From Rhynchospora pubera (lineage: Eukaryota > Streptophyta > Magnoliopsida > Poales > Cyperaceae): DNA of 64,000 bases. Below are positions 11,871 through 24,445 of this stretch, one piece after another. Made by a program: the position numbers and the translations under genes. Positions within the stretch are counted from its first letter, which is position 1; each line of letters opens with the position of its first letter. The notes beneath the pieces were generated by a model. It saw only the letters and a program-made list of their open reading frames with translations, was not told the origin of the DNA and ran no database searches. Where the stretch lies: NCBI GenBank assembly GCA_028095005.1, contig CM051460.1, forward strand, positions 79,067,676-79,131,675. Direction: 5' to 3'.

Positions 11871-12222
11871 CCAATCAGACTATCTATATTTGATCATTAT
11901 GAATGGTGAAGATGAAGCTCTAAATATATCAGAGAAAATCGAAGTGCCACATAAATCAGAGAACACAAAAATGTCACAAAAATAACACAAAATTCATTAT
12001 ATTAAAAAGTGAAAAAGAAATGTGACAGTATATGATGAAGATCACCTAATTATAGACAACTACTTCCAAATTTGACAAAACTGAGAAATTCTATGAGAAA
12101 GGATTATCTAACCTGAAACAGATCCATGCAAAGAACAAAAACAAAAGCCCTTCTTCCAAACTAAATTCAAATCAATGATCATTACGATTCCTTAGCAGCA
12201 ACTGTAACTCATCTTTTCCACA

Positions 12223-15200
12223 ATGGTAGCAGTTGCCACCACACCCGACCATGAACCGCGGCTTAACCAGCTTAGCATTTCTTGCATGCTCAATACTGAA
12301 GTTGGTGCGGTCTTAGCCGTGATTCGACGCACCATCGACCCCACTCTTGTTGCATCATCAATTCTTCTAGATGACCATCTTGTACAATCCCTCAAAGCCC
12401 TACGCGCTATCATTTTCCACACCAATTGGCACGCCACAGACCCGACAGTATACCTTTCCCCTTTCCTAGACGTGATACAAAGCGATGATGTGCCAGCAGC
12501 TGCTACAGGGGCTGCCTTGTCAGCGGTGCTGAAGATACTTCAGTTTGGAGTTTTTGATGACCAGTCACCAGGTGCATTTGATGCCATCCATTTGGTTGTC
12601 TCAGCCATCACTTCATGTCGGCTTGAACGAACCGACCCTTCCACAGAGGACGCCATCCTTGTGCGTGTGCTCCAAGTGCTTCTGGCTTTGCTTCGTTGTC
12701 CTGCCGGCAGGCTTCTCACAGACCATGCTATCTGCACAATGATCAACACAGGCTTTCAGGTTTTCCATCTTTCTATTCCATTAAATAACATGAATAAAAA
12801 TAAGAGTTTACTTGTATTAGATTCTTTTCTCCTCGAATATAAATGGTGAGGGTATTTTCTTTTTCTTTTTTTTTTTACAATTTGGCATAGGTTGTGCAAC
12901 AATCAGTAAACCGTGGCGACCTGCTGCAGCGATCTGCACGCCATACGATGCATGAAGTTATACAGACAATATTTTTGCACCTCCCAGAAATAAGGCCCCC
13001 TGAGCCAGGTGCAGTCGACTTATCTGAATTGGAACATCAACTTGGCTCAATTACAGGGTATGGATCCCGGTGCATGGTCGACATATTCAATTTCTTATGC
13101 TCGTTACTCAATGTGGGTGATGGGGCTGTTACCACAGAAGGATATGGACCTTCCAGTTCTGATGAGGACGTACAGCTTTTCACACTTGTTTTGATCAATT
13201 CCGCAATTGAGCTCGGTGGTGAATCGATTGGGTGGCACCCAAGGTTATTGCAACTGATCCAAGATGACTTATTTCACCACTTGATTCATTATGCAACACG
13301 ATCAGGACCTTTGGTTCTCTCCATGATTTGCAGCACTGTCTTGAATCTCTATCACTTTTTGCGCAGGTAAACATACTGCATTCTAATCAAGAGCTACATA
13401 TTTTCTCCCACGACCTTGTTATTGTGAACTAGATCCTAGCATCACCCAGACATATGTACTAAATTGCAAAATAATTATGTCAAAAATGGCTCCTTTTTTT
13501 CAAAAAACTTGCTAGTACATTTCATTTGCTATTTTTTATGGTGCCTTCATTATATATTTATCGTTATCCTTTTAGCTTTGAAGAATCATTTCTTGTAGAA
13601 TATAATTTGCGATAACCTTGTTTTAGGTATTCTTGCAACTGTTCTACTTGACTGTATTTCATGATAAAAAAGAACAAATTACATATTTGTGTCATACCAG
13701 TATCCAAAGTTAGAAATTATACTTGCAATAAAAGGGGCAACTTAAATTAGTACATGAACTGAAAGATTGAATTTGGTGAAACTATAGGTCACTAAGGCTC
13801 CAGTTGGAGGCATTCTTTGTCTACGTACTGTTACGAATAGGCTCTGGAGTGAGCGGGCCACAGTTACAGGAAGTAGCTGTAGAAAGCATAATAAGCTTCT
13901 GCCGGCAGCCAACCTTCATTGTAGAGATGTTTGTTAACTATGATTGTGACCCTATTCGACACAATGTACTCGAAGAGATCGGCAAGCTCTTGTGCAAAAC
14001 AGCATATCCGCAAATCAATGGCAACCAGATGACACCTATCCAAATCCATGCCTTCACTGGACTTGTCCACATCTTCACCACCATTGCCGAGAGCATTGAG
14101 TCTACTGCCACAGACACTTCCAATGATAAAGAAAAATACAAACTTGACATGTTAGAGTATGAACCTGCTTTAGATCGTGACCCACCTGATCCTGATTCAG
14201 ATACATGGGTTGAGTTTGTTCGTAAAAGAAAGCTCAAGAAAAATAAAACTATGATTGCTGCACACCATTACAACAAAGATGAGAAAAAGGGTATAGAGTA
14301 TCTGAAATTTGCAAAACTTGTAGCCACTCCGCCAGAACCTAAAACCGTAGCCCGCTTCTTTCGATACACACCGGGCCTTGACAAGCAGAAAATTGGGGAA
14401 TATCTGGGTGACCCTGGTGAATTTAACATACAAGTCTTGAAGGAGTTCACTGAAACATTTGATTTTACTGGTGTGATTCTTGACACTGCACTAAGGACTT
14501 TCCTTGAAACCTTTCGGTTACCTGGAGAGGCACAGAAGATACAAAGAATCATTGAGGTCTTTTCAGAAAAATTTTTTGAGCAGCAATCATCAGGTATTTT
14601 TGCAACCAAGGATGCAGTATTCTTGTTATGCTATTCTCTCATCATGCTTAACACTGATCATCACAACCCACAAGTTAAAAAGAAGATGACTGAAGAGGAG
14701 TTTATCAAGAACAACCGAGCAATAAATGAGGGATTGGATTTACCAAGGGAGTACCTGTCAGAGCTATTTCACTCCATATCTACCAATGCAATTGCATTGT
14801 TCAGCAAAAATGCAAGTGCGCCAAAAGAACTAAATGCCAACCTATGGAGTGAATTAATCAGGAGATCACGCGTTGTAGACCCATTTATCATGTGTGACTT
14901 CAAGCATGAACTCATCCGTGAGGCTTTTGCTACCATATCTGGTCCATCAGTTGCTACACTAATGACTATCTTTGACTACACCAATGATGAAGAAATACGA
15001 AGTGAGTGCATAGAAGGAATGATCTCTGTTGCGCGTATTGCACAGTACGGGCTAAGTGATGTACTCGATGAGTTGCTCTCCTGCCTTTGCAAATTTACAA
15101 CCCTTTTGAATCCCTACAGTTGCACGGAAGATACCCAGGCTGAGTTCAATCAAAGTGTCAAAATGCGCATGGCATTGCTTGCCCTCTTTACTATTGCCAA

Positions 15201-16878
15201 CCGGTTCGGCAAGTCGGTGCATGCTGCATGGAAAAATATAGTAGACTGTGTAATAAAGCTCAGGAGAATAAAACTATTGCCACCTTTCGGGATTGATTCG
15301 AGCAATGGATCAGCAACCCTAACAACTGCTGGATCCACGACAACAAAGCATAACAAGTCAGATTCTGGTGTAATCTTTCCTCCATTGCACAATGGATTAG
15401 GAACCAGCCGCTATGTTTCAGGTATGATTGGGCGGTTTTCACAAATTTTATCACTTGATACTGGTGCAGAGTCAATGATTAATTTGAGTAGTGAGTCAGA
15501 AGTTAACATGAAGTTGATGCAACAATGCCGAATTGTGAACATATTCACTGAGAGTGGTAATTTTTCGGAGGAGTCACTGCAACACTTGGGTCGAGCTCTC
15601 ATATTTGTAGCTTCTGGTAAAGGGCAGAAATTCACTTCAGTGGGTGAGGAGCAGGATACAATCATATTTTGCTATGACTTACTAATGACCGTCACCTCGG
15701 CTAACCTTCACCGGTTTTTGGCATTTTGGCCGCAATTCCATGAGGCTTTCTTAACACTCTCACAGTACACAATCATGTCCCCATATCCATTTCCTGAGAA
15801 AGCCATTGCACCACTCTTCAGGATTGCCACCAAGATCGTGTCACCGCCACATGATAAGCAAGCAGAGGAGGCCATATTTAAATCCATTCAAGTCACAGTA
15901 GCAATAGAGAACACAATTGACATGTGTTACGACACCATCTTGCCTTTAGTGAAAACACTTATTGATGAGCATGCGGGAAGCATACAATCACCATTTGTAT
16001 GGAAGACACTTCTTGTGATCCTAGCAACCTCTGGACGCAACCCCCAAACTTTTGATGATGCCATAGAAACCTTGAATAATCTCATGACTGGGCCTCACTT
16101 AACAAAAGCTAACTATATGTTTTGGGCTGACGCATCATTCAACTTGGGCGTTCATAAGGCAACCCCATTAGATAAGAGCGTAATGATCTTGGAAATGCTA
16201 GGCAAGTCCATCCACCCAATATTGCAGTGGCACAAATCAAGCATCTCTGACCCGAATAATAATAATACAGAAGGTAACACAGAAGACATAAGTTTAAGGC
16301 TCACCCCGTACCACCTATTCATGAAGCTAGTAACAGATTTAACAAAACCAACCCTGGCACGGCGAGAGGAGATCCGAAACAAGGCACTAGTTGAGTTGAA
16401 ATGTTGTTTCCAAACTGCAGCTGAATCATTAGATCTCTCACACGGAAGCTGTCTTAACTGCTTCAAAAACCTTGTCCTGCCAACGGTGGACAACTTGTAC
16501 CAGAAAACAATAGATTATTTCAATAGACACAACATGGAGAGAGAGACCATATCAATGGGAGGTACATTTCGAGAGGCAATGGACTTCTTAGCTTATTTTT
16601 ATGCACTATTTGTGACACAACTGTGGCAGGATGATGATTTCATGACATCTTGGCTCTTTGTGTTGAGGCGTATGGACACATGGATAAAGACATACTATGG
16701 AGGTGATTGTACAATGGAGATACGTGCCCACATACCACTGGTGTTGAAGATAATGCTCCAAGCAATGAGAGACAACGGGATACTGGTACCAAAAGAAGGA
16801 GACCCTTTGTGGGAAAGCACAGAAGTGCAGGCCAAGTGGATTGCGCCTACTGTAATTGATGAGTTATTCCCTCAATAG
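12223..16878 (+). CDS. GNL2: GNL2-type ARF guanine-nucleotide exchange factor (GNOM-like), 3 exons
   Basis: Coding exons are 12223-12759, 12891-13366 and 13788-16878 (537, 476 and 3091 nt), joined at GT-AG introns, giving 1367 residues. Introns fall after INTGFQ (phase 0) and inside an Arg codon (phase 2). The order is an N-terminal DCB domain (LNTEVGAVLAVIRR), a HUS box NYDCD at 388-392, a Sec7 domain at about 493-675, then HDS domains. The Sec7 loop FRLPGE carries the catalytic glutamate (E585, matching GNOM E658). The second Sec7 motif is CYSLIMLNTDHHN. The family loads ARF GTPases with GTP on Golgi/endosomal membranes for vesicle budding. The length (GNOM and GNL1 are about 1,450) and the wording of the N- and C-termini fit GNL2, which in Arabidopsis serves pollen germination and tube growth. 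All frames are intact. GNOM itself is the less likely alternative. Confidence 0.92.
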
Positions 16879-18064
16879 GTTTTTTATTTATCTTGTATTT
16901 ATTTTTCCTTTATTTTCTTTCTTTCTTTCTTTTTATATTTTTTTGTTTTAAATTTCAGCATACTTATGGGGTGGGTTGGAGGTTATTAGTGAGGAAGACC
17001 CACAGTTATTTTATTAATTTATGTTCCAGGTTTTTGTCTTTCTGATGTAATTTCTGGGGTACTTTTTTGTGGTATTTTAAGGTTTTGTAATTATAAACTG
17101 TACAATTTGAGAAGTTAAAGGCAAGACACTTTGAAGGCGCCTTTTACATAATATCCCACACTGTTACAGCAGTCACCACTACTTCCGTTTTTATAAAACC
17201 AGAACAGAATTCACTACGTAATACATGGAGAAGATATAAGAGTTACTTTTATGGGCTGCAGCAAATTCTAAATTGTTTCTTAGCTCATTATATTTTTCAA
17301 CAAAACCACTAAGCTATTCTTTTACAAATCTACCCCGACATGAAAGAGGGTGGGGGCAGGGGGCATTACAAAAGGCACATAATATTAAATCTAATGTTAC
17401 GATTTCACTGTCATTACTACATTCACATAATCTAGAGGGCACTAAATTCATTTTAAATATCATTACTACAGTGACATAATCTACTGTTACACCAATAATC
17501 CTGAGAAAATACCACCTAGGGGAAAGATCTAAACTTACAACCATCTTCACTTCTGCTGGGTTACTCGGTTTCCAGCAAATAGCCTACAATATGAAACCAT
17601 AACATCATCATCTAGTGCAAGAAATTTTAATTTAATCACATAAACTAAAAAAAAACAAAATATCAGTCATCTTGCAAGATGAATACAGGACTGTTTCTGA
17701 AGAACAAATGATTGACCAATGTTTACATGGTACCAGAATGTGCCTAGTACCTTCCCAAGTATCAGGTAGGACCATATATTTTGCTAGACTAGCGATTAGT
17801 TATTTGACTCGATGACTATAGTTTTGGATTTCAAAAGCAATACCAGTCAAGTCTGCTGCTGGTACCAAAAAAATGTTGGTGATGAATTTATTTTAGGTAC
17901 AAAAACAATATCATTTTACTGGACCCACTTGGAGGTTAATGTTACTGGTTTTGCATCAGTTACCAATTCTCCGAAACTAGGTTGGGTCTTTTTATAAAGC
18001 ACAAACCAGCTTGTATGGCACCTAGTACACAATGGAATCACTATGAACAAATTACCAAAGTACC
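16879..18064. other. 3' regions of two convergent genes; no further gene
   Basis: The left part is the 3' untranslated region of the ARF-GEF gene and the right part that of the minus-strand trihelix gene. Short open frames here (such as 17812-17997) show no family resemblance. I could not fix the poly(A) sites. Confidence 0.5.
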
Positions 18065-19093
18065 TTAATCACTCAAATTACCACCAAATTCATCGTCCGC
18101 ATCATCATCCATACCATTATCGTCGTCGCCATCATCCATACCCTCATCACCCATACCATCATCATACCCTTCTTCAATCTTAGCAAGCTCAGCTTGCACT
18201 CTCTCGAAAATCTCTCTCTTTCTCGACTCCACTTCCATTTGGAATTCCCTGCGCATCCTCTCCAGTTCCTTTGCTTGCCTCTTTCTGTTGCTCTCCATTC
18301 TCTCACACACCTCCCCAAACCTCTTCACCGAGTCAGCCAAAACACCATAACCCGAAAACCCATTTGCATTCGCCCCATCATCGTTATTAGTACCATCACG
18401 GCCGCCACCGTCATTGTCATCATCCTCTCCTTCTGAGCCAGTATCCCCTGGTCCCTCTCCAAACACATACTCTCCATTGTCTACACCAAATCTCAGCTTG
18501 GGCATCTCTCTTTCTTGCTTTCTCTCATACCGACCAATACCCAGCAATTCATGCATCTTCACAAAATAAACCCACTTAGAACAACTAGAGCCGCTAGAAT
18601 TCGGGCCAACAACTCGAGCCTTTTCCTTCTCGTACCGGCTCTTCAACGCTTCCACCCGGTTTCGACAATCCGACTCAGAATACCTCTTACCCGAAACCTC
18701 ATTCACCAATCTAACAACCTGGGCCCACTGGTCAGAGTGTAGCTTTCTCCTCCCATTGGAGAGAAACCGATCTCCCCACGCCTCAATCAACGCAAAAGAC
18801 GATTCTTTCGACCAATCCGTCGGTACGGGGGTGGGAGCAGTGGCACGAGGGACGAATTCGAAATCATGGTCCTTCCGATCGACGCGGCGGCGCTTGAGAA
18901 GAATCTCAGGCGAAGAATCGAGTCGGTTGGTTTTGGGTTTCGGTGGTTCATCGTCGGAGGAGGAGGAGGAGGAAGAAGAAGAAGAAGAGGGGGAGTTGAG
19001 GTAGTTGGGTTCGTCTGAGTCGGACTGAGGCGGAGGGATGGGGAACGGACGACGGTGCTTTGGAGGGAAGGGGTAAGGGTACGTGTCGTCCAT
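18065..19093 (-). CDS. Trihelix transcription factor, SIP1-type, intronless
   Basis: The protein is 342 residues from ATG 19093-19091. It has a proline-rich start, an 11-serine run (36-46) and a basic KRRR patch (67-70) that could serve nuclear import. A trihelix/Myb-like DNA-binding domain spans about 94-160, with the usual EAW, DQW and NRVEALKSRYEKEK helices. The third helix has an aliphatic residue where GT factors carry Trp, as in the SIP1 subfamily, and the SSCSKWVYFVKMHELL stretch follows. A charged coiled coil (about 255-306) and a very acidic tail complete it. Such proteins bind GT-rich promoter elements and often act with chromatin factors. The frame is open upstream to 19354, but that part is a CT-repeat leader, so the MDDTYPYP start is preferred. 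The exact orthologue is not clear. Confidence 0.88.
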   Translation of the reverse strand: MDDTYPYPFPPKHRRPFPIPPPQSDSDEPNYLNSPSSSSSSSSSSSDDEPPKPKTNRLDSSPEILLKRRRVDRKDHDFEFVPRATAPTPVPTDWSKESSFALIEAWGDRFLSNGRRKLHSDQWAQVVRLVNEVSGKRYSESDCRNRVEALKSRYEKEKARVVGPNSSGSSCSKWVYFVKMHELLGIGRYERKQEREMPKLRFGVDNGEYVFGEGPGDTGSEGEDDDNDGGGRDGTNNDDGANANGFSGYGVLADSVKRFGEVCERMESNRKRQAKELERMRREFQMEVESRKREIFERVQAELAKIEEGYDDGMGDEGMDDGDDDNGMDDDADDEFGGNLSD

Positions 19094-19633
19094 TGATTGA
19101 TTTGTTTCTGTGTGTGTGGGAGAGAGAGAGAGAGAAAGAGAGAGGGACTGAGAGAGGTGAGATGAGATCGGAGGTCCGGCGACGAGAGGTGCGGAGCCGA
19201 AGAGAAATTGGATAGAAGAGGAACAGTTTTGTCTCCGTTTGTGTTTGAATGGAGGCGTCCTGTTCTTAGTGTATATTTTGACTTTGTTGCTTCTTTGGGC
19301 TGATGGTAGTGGTGCACTTTTGGGCTTTTTTAGGGGCTGTGATTCATTTTTCATGTACTTCTTGAGAAAAAAATATTTCTATGCTCTAACACTAACAGAT
19401 CTAATAAAATTCAGAGAAAAGTTAGATTAGACTGTCAAATTTTATGGTAGTTAAATCATAAATCATAATAATAGTTAAATCTGTTCAAAAAAAAAATAGT
19501 TAAATCTAGTACCCATGTAGAAGGTCAAAAGTAAGCGCGCTAAAATTTATTTGCCAAAAGTTTATTTAATCTAATAATTTTGTAGGCATTTCTACTCGTG
19601 TAAGTAAGACAAATTTAATAAAGGATTTCATAT
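19094..19633. other. Leader and upstream region of the trihelix gene
   Basis: A GA run at about 19119-19155 (CT on the coding strand) lies in the 5' leader, a common feature of plant leaders and core promoters. Further right the DNA turns AT-rich. No other gene is seen. Confidence 0.55.
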
Positions 19634-19940
19634 CAGAAATGATAACTATCGTATATAGTTTTGTCATTCCTTGTCATCGCTAAACACAAAATTGAACACG
19701 TAAAACAAACAAGATAAACATATAGACGATCAAAGTGAACACTTACAAACAAATAAGTGTTATCATCTCTTGTTAAGATTTTTATATATGCATATATTCA
19801 ATTTATTTTTATTGAACTTATTCGTTTGTATGTGTTCACTTTAATCACTATATATGATTACCTTGTCTATTTTATGTGTTCACTTTTTGTTTAATAATAA
19901 TAAGGAATGACAAAACTGCAAATGACAATAATCAATTTCC
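19634..19940. mobile_element. Mutator-like MITE, family M, copy A
   Basis: The left end is CAGAAATGATAAC and the right end, inverted, is GGAAATTGATTATTG. The interior has facing AAAGTGAACACTTACAAAC and GTATGTGTTCACTTTAAT blocks. A perfect 9-bp duplication ATTTCATAT lies at 19625-19633 and 19941-19949. It is in inverse orientation to copy B. Confidence 0.85.
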
Positions 19941-19949
19941 ATTTCATAT

Positions 19950-20675
19950 TGTGCACATTTAAACATACTACGATTATAACCATGATTTTCAGAAATAAAA
20001 GAAATCGACTTCTCCAGTTCCTTGTATGCATTATTGCAAAAGTGATAGGCCATAGCACAATGCCACAATGTCACTTGCCTTCGAAATTCAGAGCTGATAT
20101 ACAGAATCCAATTCTAAAGCATCCAAACATCTAACCTCATTTCAATGGATGAGTCCAGTTTTCGTTTGATGACATCATCAATTTTCCTGCTAACGTCATC
20201 AAAAAAATTCAAAAAAATTTTTCAAAATTTTTTTTTGTGTGATGACGTCATCAAATGGACGGAATTTTTTTTTCAGTTAGATGAGTCAATGGATGGGTTA
20301 ATTTGTGTTAAGTGTTCAGTTTGATGCAGCCGTAATATGAAGTTTTAAGTTTTTTGTGTTCAGTTAAACACGTCAAGGAATGAATTTAAAGCATTTATGT
20401 GTTCAGTTAGTTGCAGCAGAAATTTGATTTCATAGTTTTTTTTATTCAATTAAACTAGTTATGGGATAATTTAAAAACTAACAAGCCATTCAAAAATCAA
20501 TTCAAAACAATCCAAATTTTTACATCACACAACAATAAAAGTATTGTCTAGTACGACAATACCAGCACAAATCAAAATTATAAACTACAACAAACATGTT
20601 CACTTTGGAACAAATCAGAATGTCGGTGGAGAACGAACAAACATAAGGACACCAACTCGATCAAATAGATCATAT
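19950..20675. other. Intergenic; possible transposon end, no gene
   Basis: Near 20160-20270 the sequence has repeated (G)ATGA(C)NTCATC motifs, including the palindrome GATGACGTCATC, beside A/T runs. It could be the subterminal part of a DNA transposon reaching to about 22230, but I could not establish paired ends. Confidence 0.4.
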
Positions 20676-21131
20676 TTTAATATTAAATAATCTTTTAAAA
20701 CAACTTTATGCAGAAAGTTGTTCTAATAACTGAACATAAGATGATCCCTTAAGTCATGTAACAAACATTTGCAATATCTAACACATTATTTCTAGAAATT
20801 TTAAAATAAGTTAACAATTGTTTACACATCATATATTATAATCTAATCCCTAAATGCATGTAATATAACATATAAAGCAACTAACTGAACAATTGACAAG
20901 CGCAATGTAATACTAAATAATCATTTCAGGTAACTTTATGCAGAAACAATTTTTGACAATGGAACATAAGATGATCTCTTATGTCATTTAACTTAACATT
21001 TACAGTATCTAATACATTCTTTGTGCAATTGCATAGACAGTTCTTGACATTGGAACATAAGATTATCCTTTATATCATTTAACTTAACATTTTCAGTATC
21101 TAATATATCCTTTGTGCAATTGCATAGACAG
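20676..21131. repeat. Degenerate tandem repeat of about 90 to 230 bp
   Basis: The block GGAACATAAGATGATC, TTAACTTAACATTTACAG, TATCTAATACATTCTTTG, TGCAATTGCATAGACAG occurs near 20960 and again near 21053. A more diverged form lies near 20735. The 20676 and 20909 copies also share AACTTTATGCAGAAA. The array looks like internal repeats of a transposon. Confidence 0.65.
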
Positions 21132-21375
21132 TTTCAGCATGGTTCTACTACTCATCTAGATGTAATTTAATTGAACATATATGAACATTAACTAAACATA
21201 TATGGACACTAACTGAACACTTATACAACTGTGTCAGAAAAATAAGTATATGTCATTAATTGATGTAATTGATCCCTAGTTGCAATTAAAACAACATATA
21301 TGAATACTAACTGTTGAAGTTTGGAACTTAATTTCAAATGGAAAAATAGCTTGTGAATAAACTATTGAAGTTTGG

Positions 21376-22010
21376 AACTTACTTGATTTCTTTTTTGAAA
21401 CACTGCTCGACTCTTCTGGATTATCTAAGTCTTCACCTAACAAATCAATGTGACAAATGTTATGCATCAAAAATCGATAAGAAGAAAAAAATACAAAAAC
21501 TTAAATAAGTATCGATTCAATACCATTCGAGACTTTTTTCTTCTTTTTTGACAGAGGATCTTGAAACACCAAACAATTTATTCTAATCCAAAATCATGAA
21601 CTTGAATTCTGAAGCCCCTCAAGAACAACATGCAACTAGTACTATACAATAACAAGCAAATATTACTGCTTACTGGTACCATACAACTGTAATATAAAAA
21701 AGAAAATTAGAATTTGATCTCGGTAACTTCAAGCATCGGTAAAAAAAAAATCAGACAAAAAGAGTTGATATTCATAATTACTTTCACATACAAACATCAA
21801 GCACATGTCAAACCCGCTCGATTAACAAAACTCATCTAGATCCCCGCTCAAACAAGTTGAAACTCTTTTTCTCTCTATCGATTCGGAAAGGAGAGTCGAC
21901 AGACTCGGAAGGGAAGAATGGTGAGGTTAGGATTTCTCTCGCCGTCGATTCGGAGAGGAGAGTAGAGGAGACGTTCTAATCTGGTCGGAGAGGAGAGAAG
22001 AAATCATGGC
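21376..22010 (-). other. Possible small exons of an unknown or transposon-borne gene
   Basis: On the minus strand, a fragment reading DPLSKKKKKVSNG (about 21520-21560) can be spliced at a GT-AG intron to GEDLDNPEESSSVSKKKSS (about 21384-21440) in one frame. Upstream, 21850-22010 is GC-richer with CT-rich stretches like a plant 5' leader. The Lys/Ser-rich peptides match no family I recognise. The tandem repeats beside it suggest a transposon-borne gene or a captured leader rather than an ordinary gene. Confidence 0.3.
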
Positions 22011-22230
22011 GATTTGGTCGGAGTCTCGGAGGCGATCTGTAGCGGCACGAGAGGAGAGAGAAGAGAGAGGAGGAGAGAGATCGGAATCCAGATCTGAATT
22101 TTCGAATGGAAAATGAAATAGAAGAGGGAGACGTGGATATCACGTGTGTCGCATGTGAAAAGGTGTGAAGAGGTCGCGTGGCTCAATCCGTGAATGCTAT
22201 GGATGCCATTCCTTTGGATGGTATATATTA

Positions 22231-24445
22231 ATTCTCTTTGAAATTACCCCTTTTTATCTCCCGTCAATATTGGAACCAATTGAAAAACTAGTCACAATCT
22301 TCAGCACGTAATACAGTACATGTGCCTAGCAATAATTTTTTTTTTCCAAAAAAGTTGAAAGTTTTCATCAACAACGAGTTGGTATTTTATTGCGATTTGT
22401 ATGTTAGACACATCATTTTCTGGTCGTTCCCTGAAAATTACAGCAACTAGTTCTAATCTCGCGCAACCAAACAGACATGCAATGTTACGGATCATTATTA
22501 GCATAAAATGAAATTGACAACCCTATGTTTAACTGATTGCGAACAAACATATATATATTTTTGTTAAAAAACAAAATATAGACATATATTTTTAAAAAGA
22601 ATCGGGGACTCATCTAAAATATGAAACAAAACAAAACTCAATTAGAATATGAAAATATAGACGATATAAGGAGAAGTAAAAAGTACATCATTTAACCTCA
22701 GAACTTGTATAGATCATTCATTTAAAGCAATTACAAAAAGAAAAAAAAAAGTACAAAAATATAGTCCCCAGTTGACAGCATCTCTCTCTATTCACCTATC
22801 GATCATCCAATTTATCTAGCTCTATCCTATTACTTGATCTTGTCAGTATCCCATTCACGTTATAACTTATTGAGAACCATAAGCAATTTGCAAAGCAAAC
22901 TCCCAGTCTGTGTTGCTTTTACTACATGCACATTATGACTCCAATTTGAGAAGATATTCAAAGAAAAGACAAAAGTCATCTTTTGTATAAAGATCCATGA
23001 AAAGATATCATTTATCAATAAAAGCAACAAAAAATAATATTTAAGGAAAAAATCATAAAGAACCAACATAAAAAAAATAATATAGGGTACCTTATGATGC
23101 TCCTTGAGTCGAATGAGATTCTAAGCAATATCACATCCATTTCTTATCCTAAATTGCAATCAGATTATAAGCTATATCAGGATTAGCGCACAAAAGAATT
23201 TTGATATTTATTTCCAATCACATTAAAAAGAATATAGCATGTTCTTTAGAGCAATAACAGAATTAGAAAGAACAAAATATGGCAAGGGGCAAAAATGGAA
23301 ATATCGGCTATTTCAAATCAAAATCGTGTCGATTTAACATAAAAAACTGACCAAAAATAATTTTCTCTCATATATTTCGACCTTTTGTAGAAGGTCTTGT
23401 AGGTCCCTTTAGTAATGAGAAAAAGGATGGCAAGAGAACATCAGGTCCTGGATAATTGAGCAATGACAGCATGTTGCAACCTTCTCAGCATGTTAAAATT
23501 TGATTTAGAATATTTTTGCACAATTACAAATAAGGAGTCAGCTTAATAAGGAAAAAAAATAGTTTGATATGTTTGTGCATCATGATTCCCCAGCAGTACA
23601 AATCTGTATTGAAATATATAAAATTTTGTCAATTGATATTACTTGAACATTATTTCCAATCAAATAGCAGCAAATGCAAAGATTGGAATCAAAGCCATTC
23701 ATTGGATAGACTAACCAATCTGGCTTCTCTTTTCTTTCTATGATATCAAATAGAATGGAGGAAAAATGAAACTAATGAAACTAATAAAAGTATAACACAA
23801 CATTTTAAATTAGGGTCATATGAAATCATACTAATTGTACGATGGATGGATGACCCTAGTTATATACATGCATATAAAGGACAGTTAGTATATGCTCATT
23901 TACTTTGAGACATGTAATTAGCATAGGAATTAAAAACACAGATCACATAGAAATAGATTGCAATTAAAACTAACAAAAATAAGGCAAAGGGCATACCTAA
24001 CCTAGGAACACCTAAATTCTATTTATGTATTGTTAGATTCTAGGAAATAAGATAAGAATATAAGTCCATAGAGTCAAATTTAAAGCTGACATAATATCAA
24101 AGAAGATTTAGTAATCAAACTTAGAGGAAGATGATTTGGTTGACGGAAGGATTTGCATGTCTAAAAATATTATGTTTAATCTGTTATAATATTTTATATA
24201 ATAAAATAAAAATTTTAATATATACCTCGATAATTAACTAATATGTAATTATCTAAATTAGGAAAAAATATTAGTTTCAACAATCAATGCTGCTATGCAT
24301 TTAATTGTACAATATATAGATTATTAAGGTAGAAGCTTTGCTTAGAGTCATGTAGTAGTCACAATTGAATTAAGATAAATTAATTGTAGCAGCCACTATT
24401 GAATTAACTAAAATTTTGCAGCAAAAGATTGTAACATAAACTAAC
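22231..24445. other. AT-rich intergenic; no gene recognised
   Basis: Only short open frames without recognisable motifs. It may contain intron or 3' sequence of the HMGB-type pseudogene to its right, but I cannot show this. Confidence 0.45.

Noticed and set aside
19094..19354. N-terminal extension of the trihelix protein from an upstream in-frame ATG
   Set aside because: The added residues translate a CT-repeat leader (Ser-Leu run); the MDDT start is better placed before the conserved protein.
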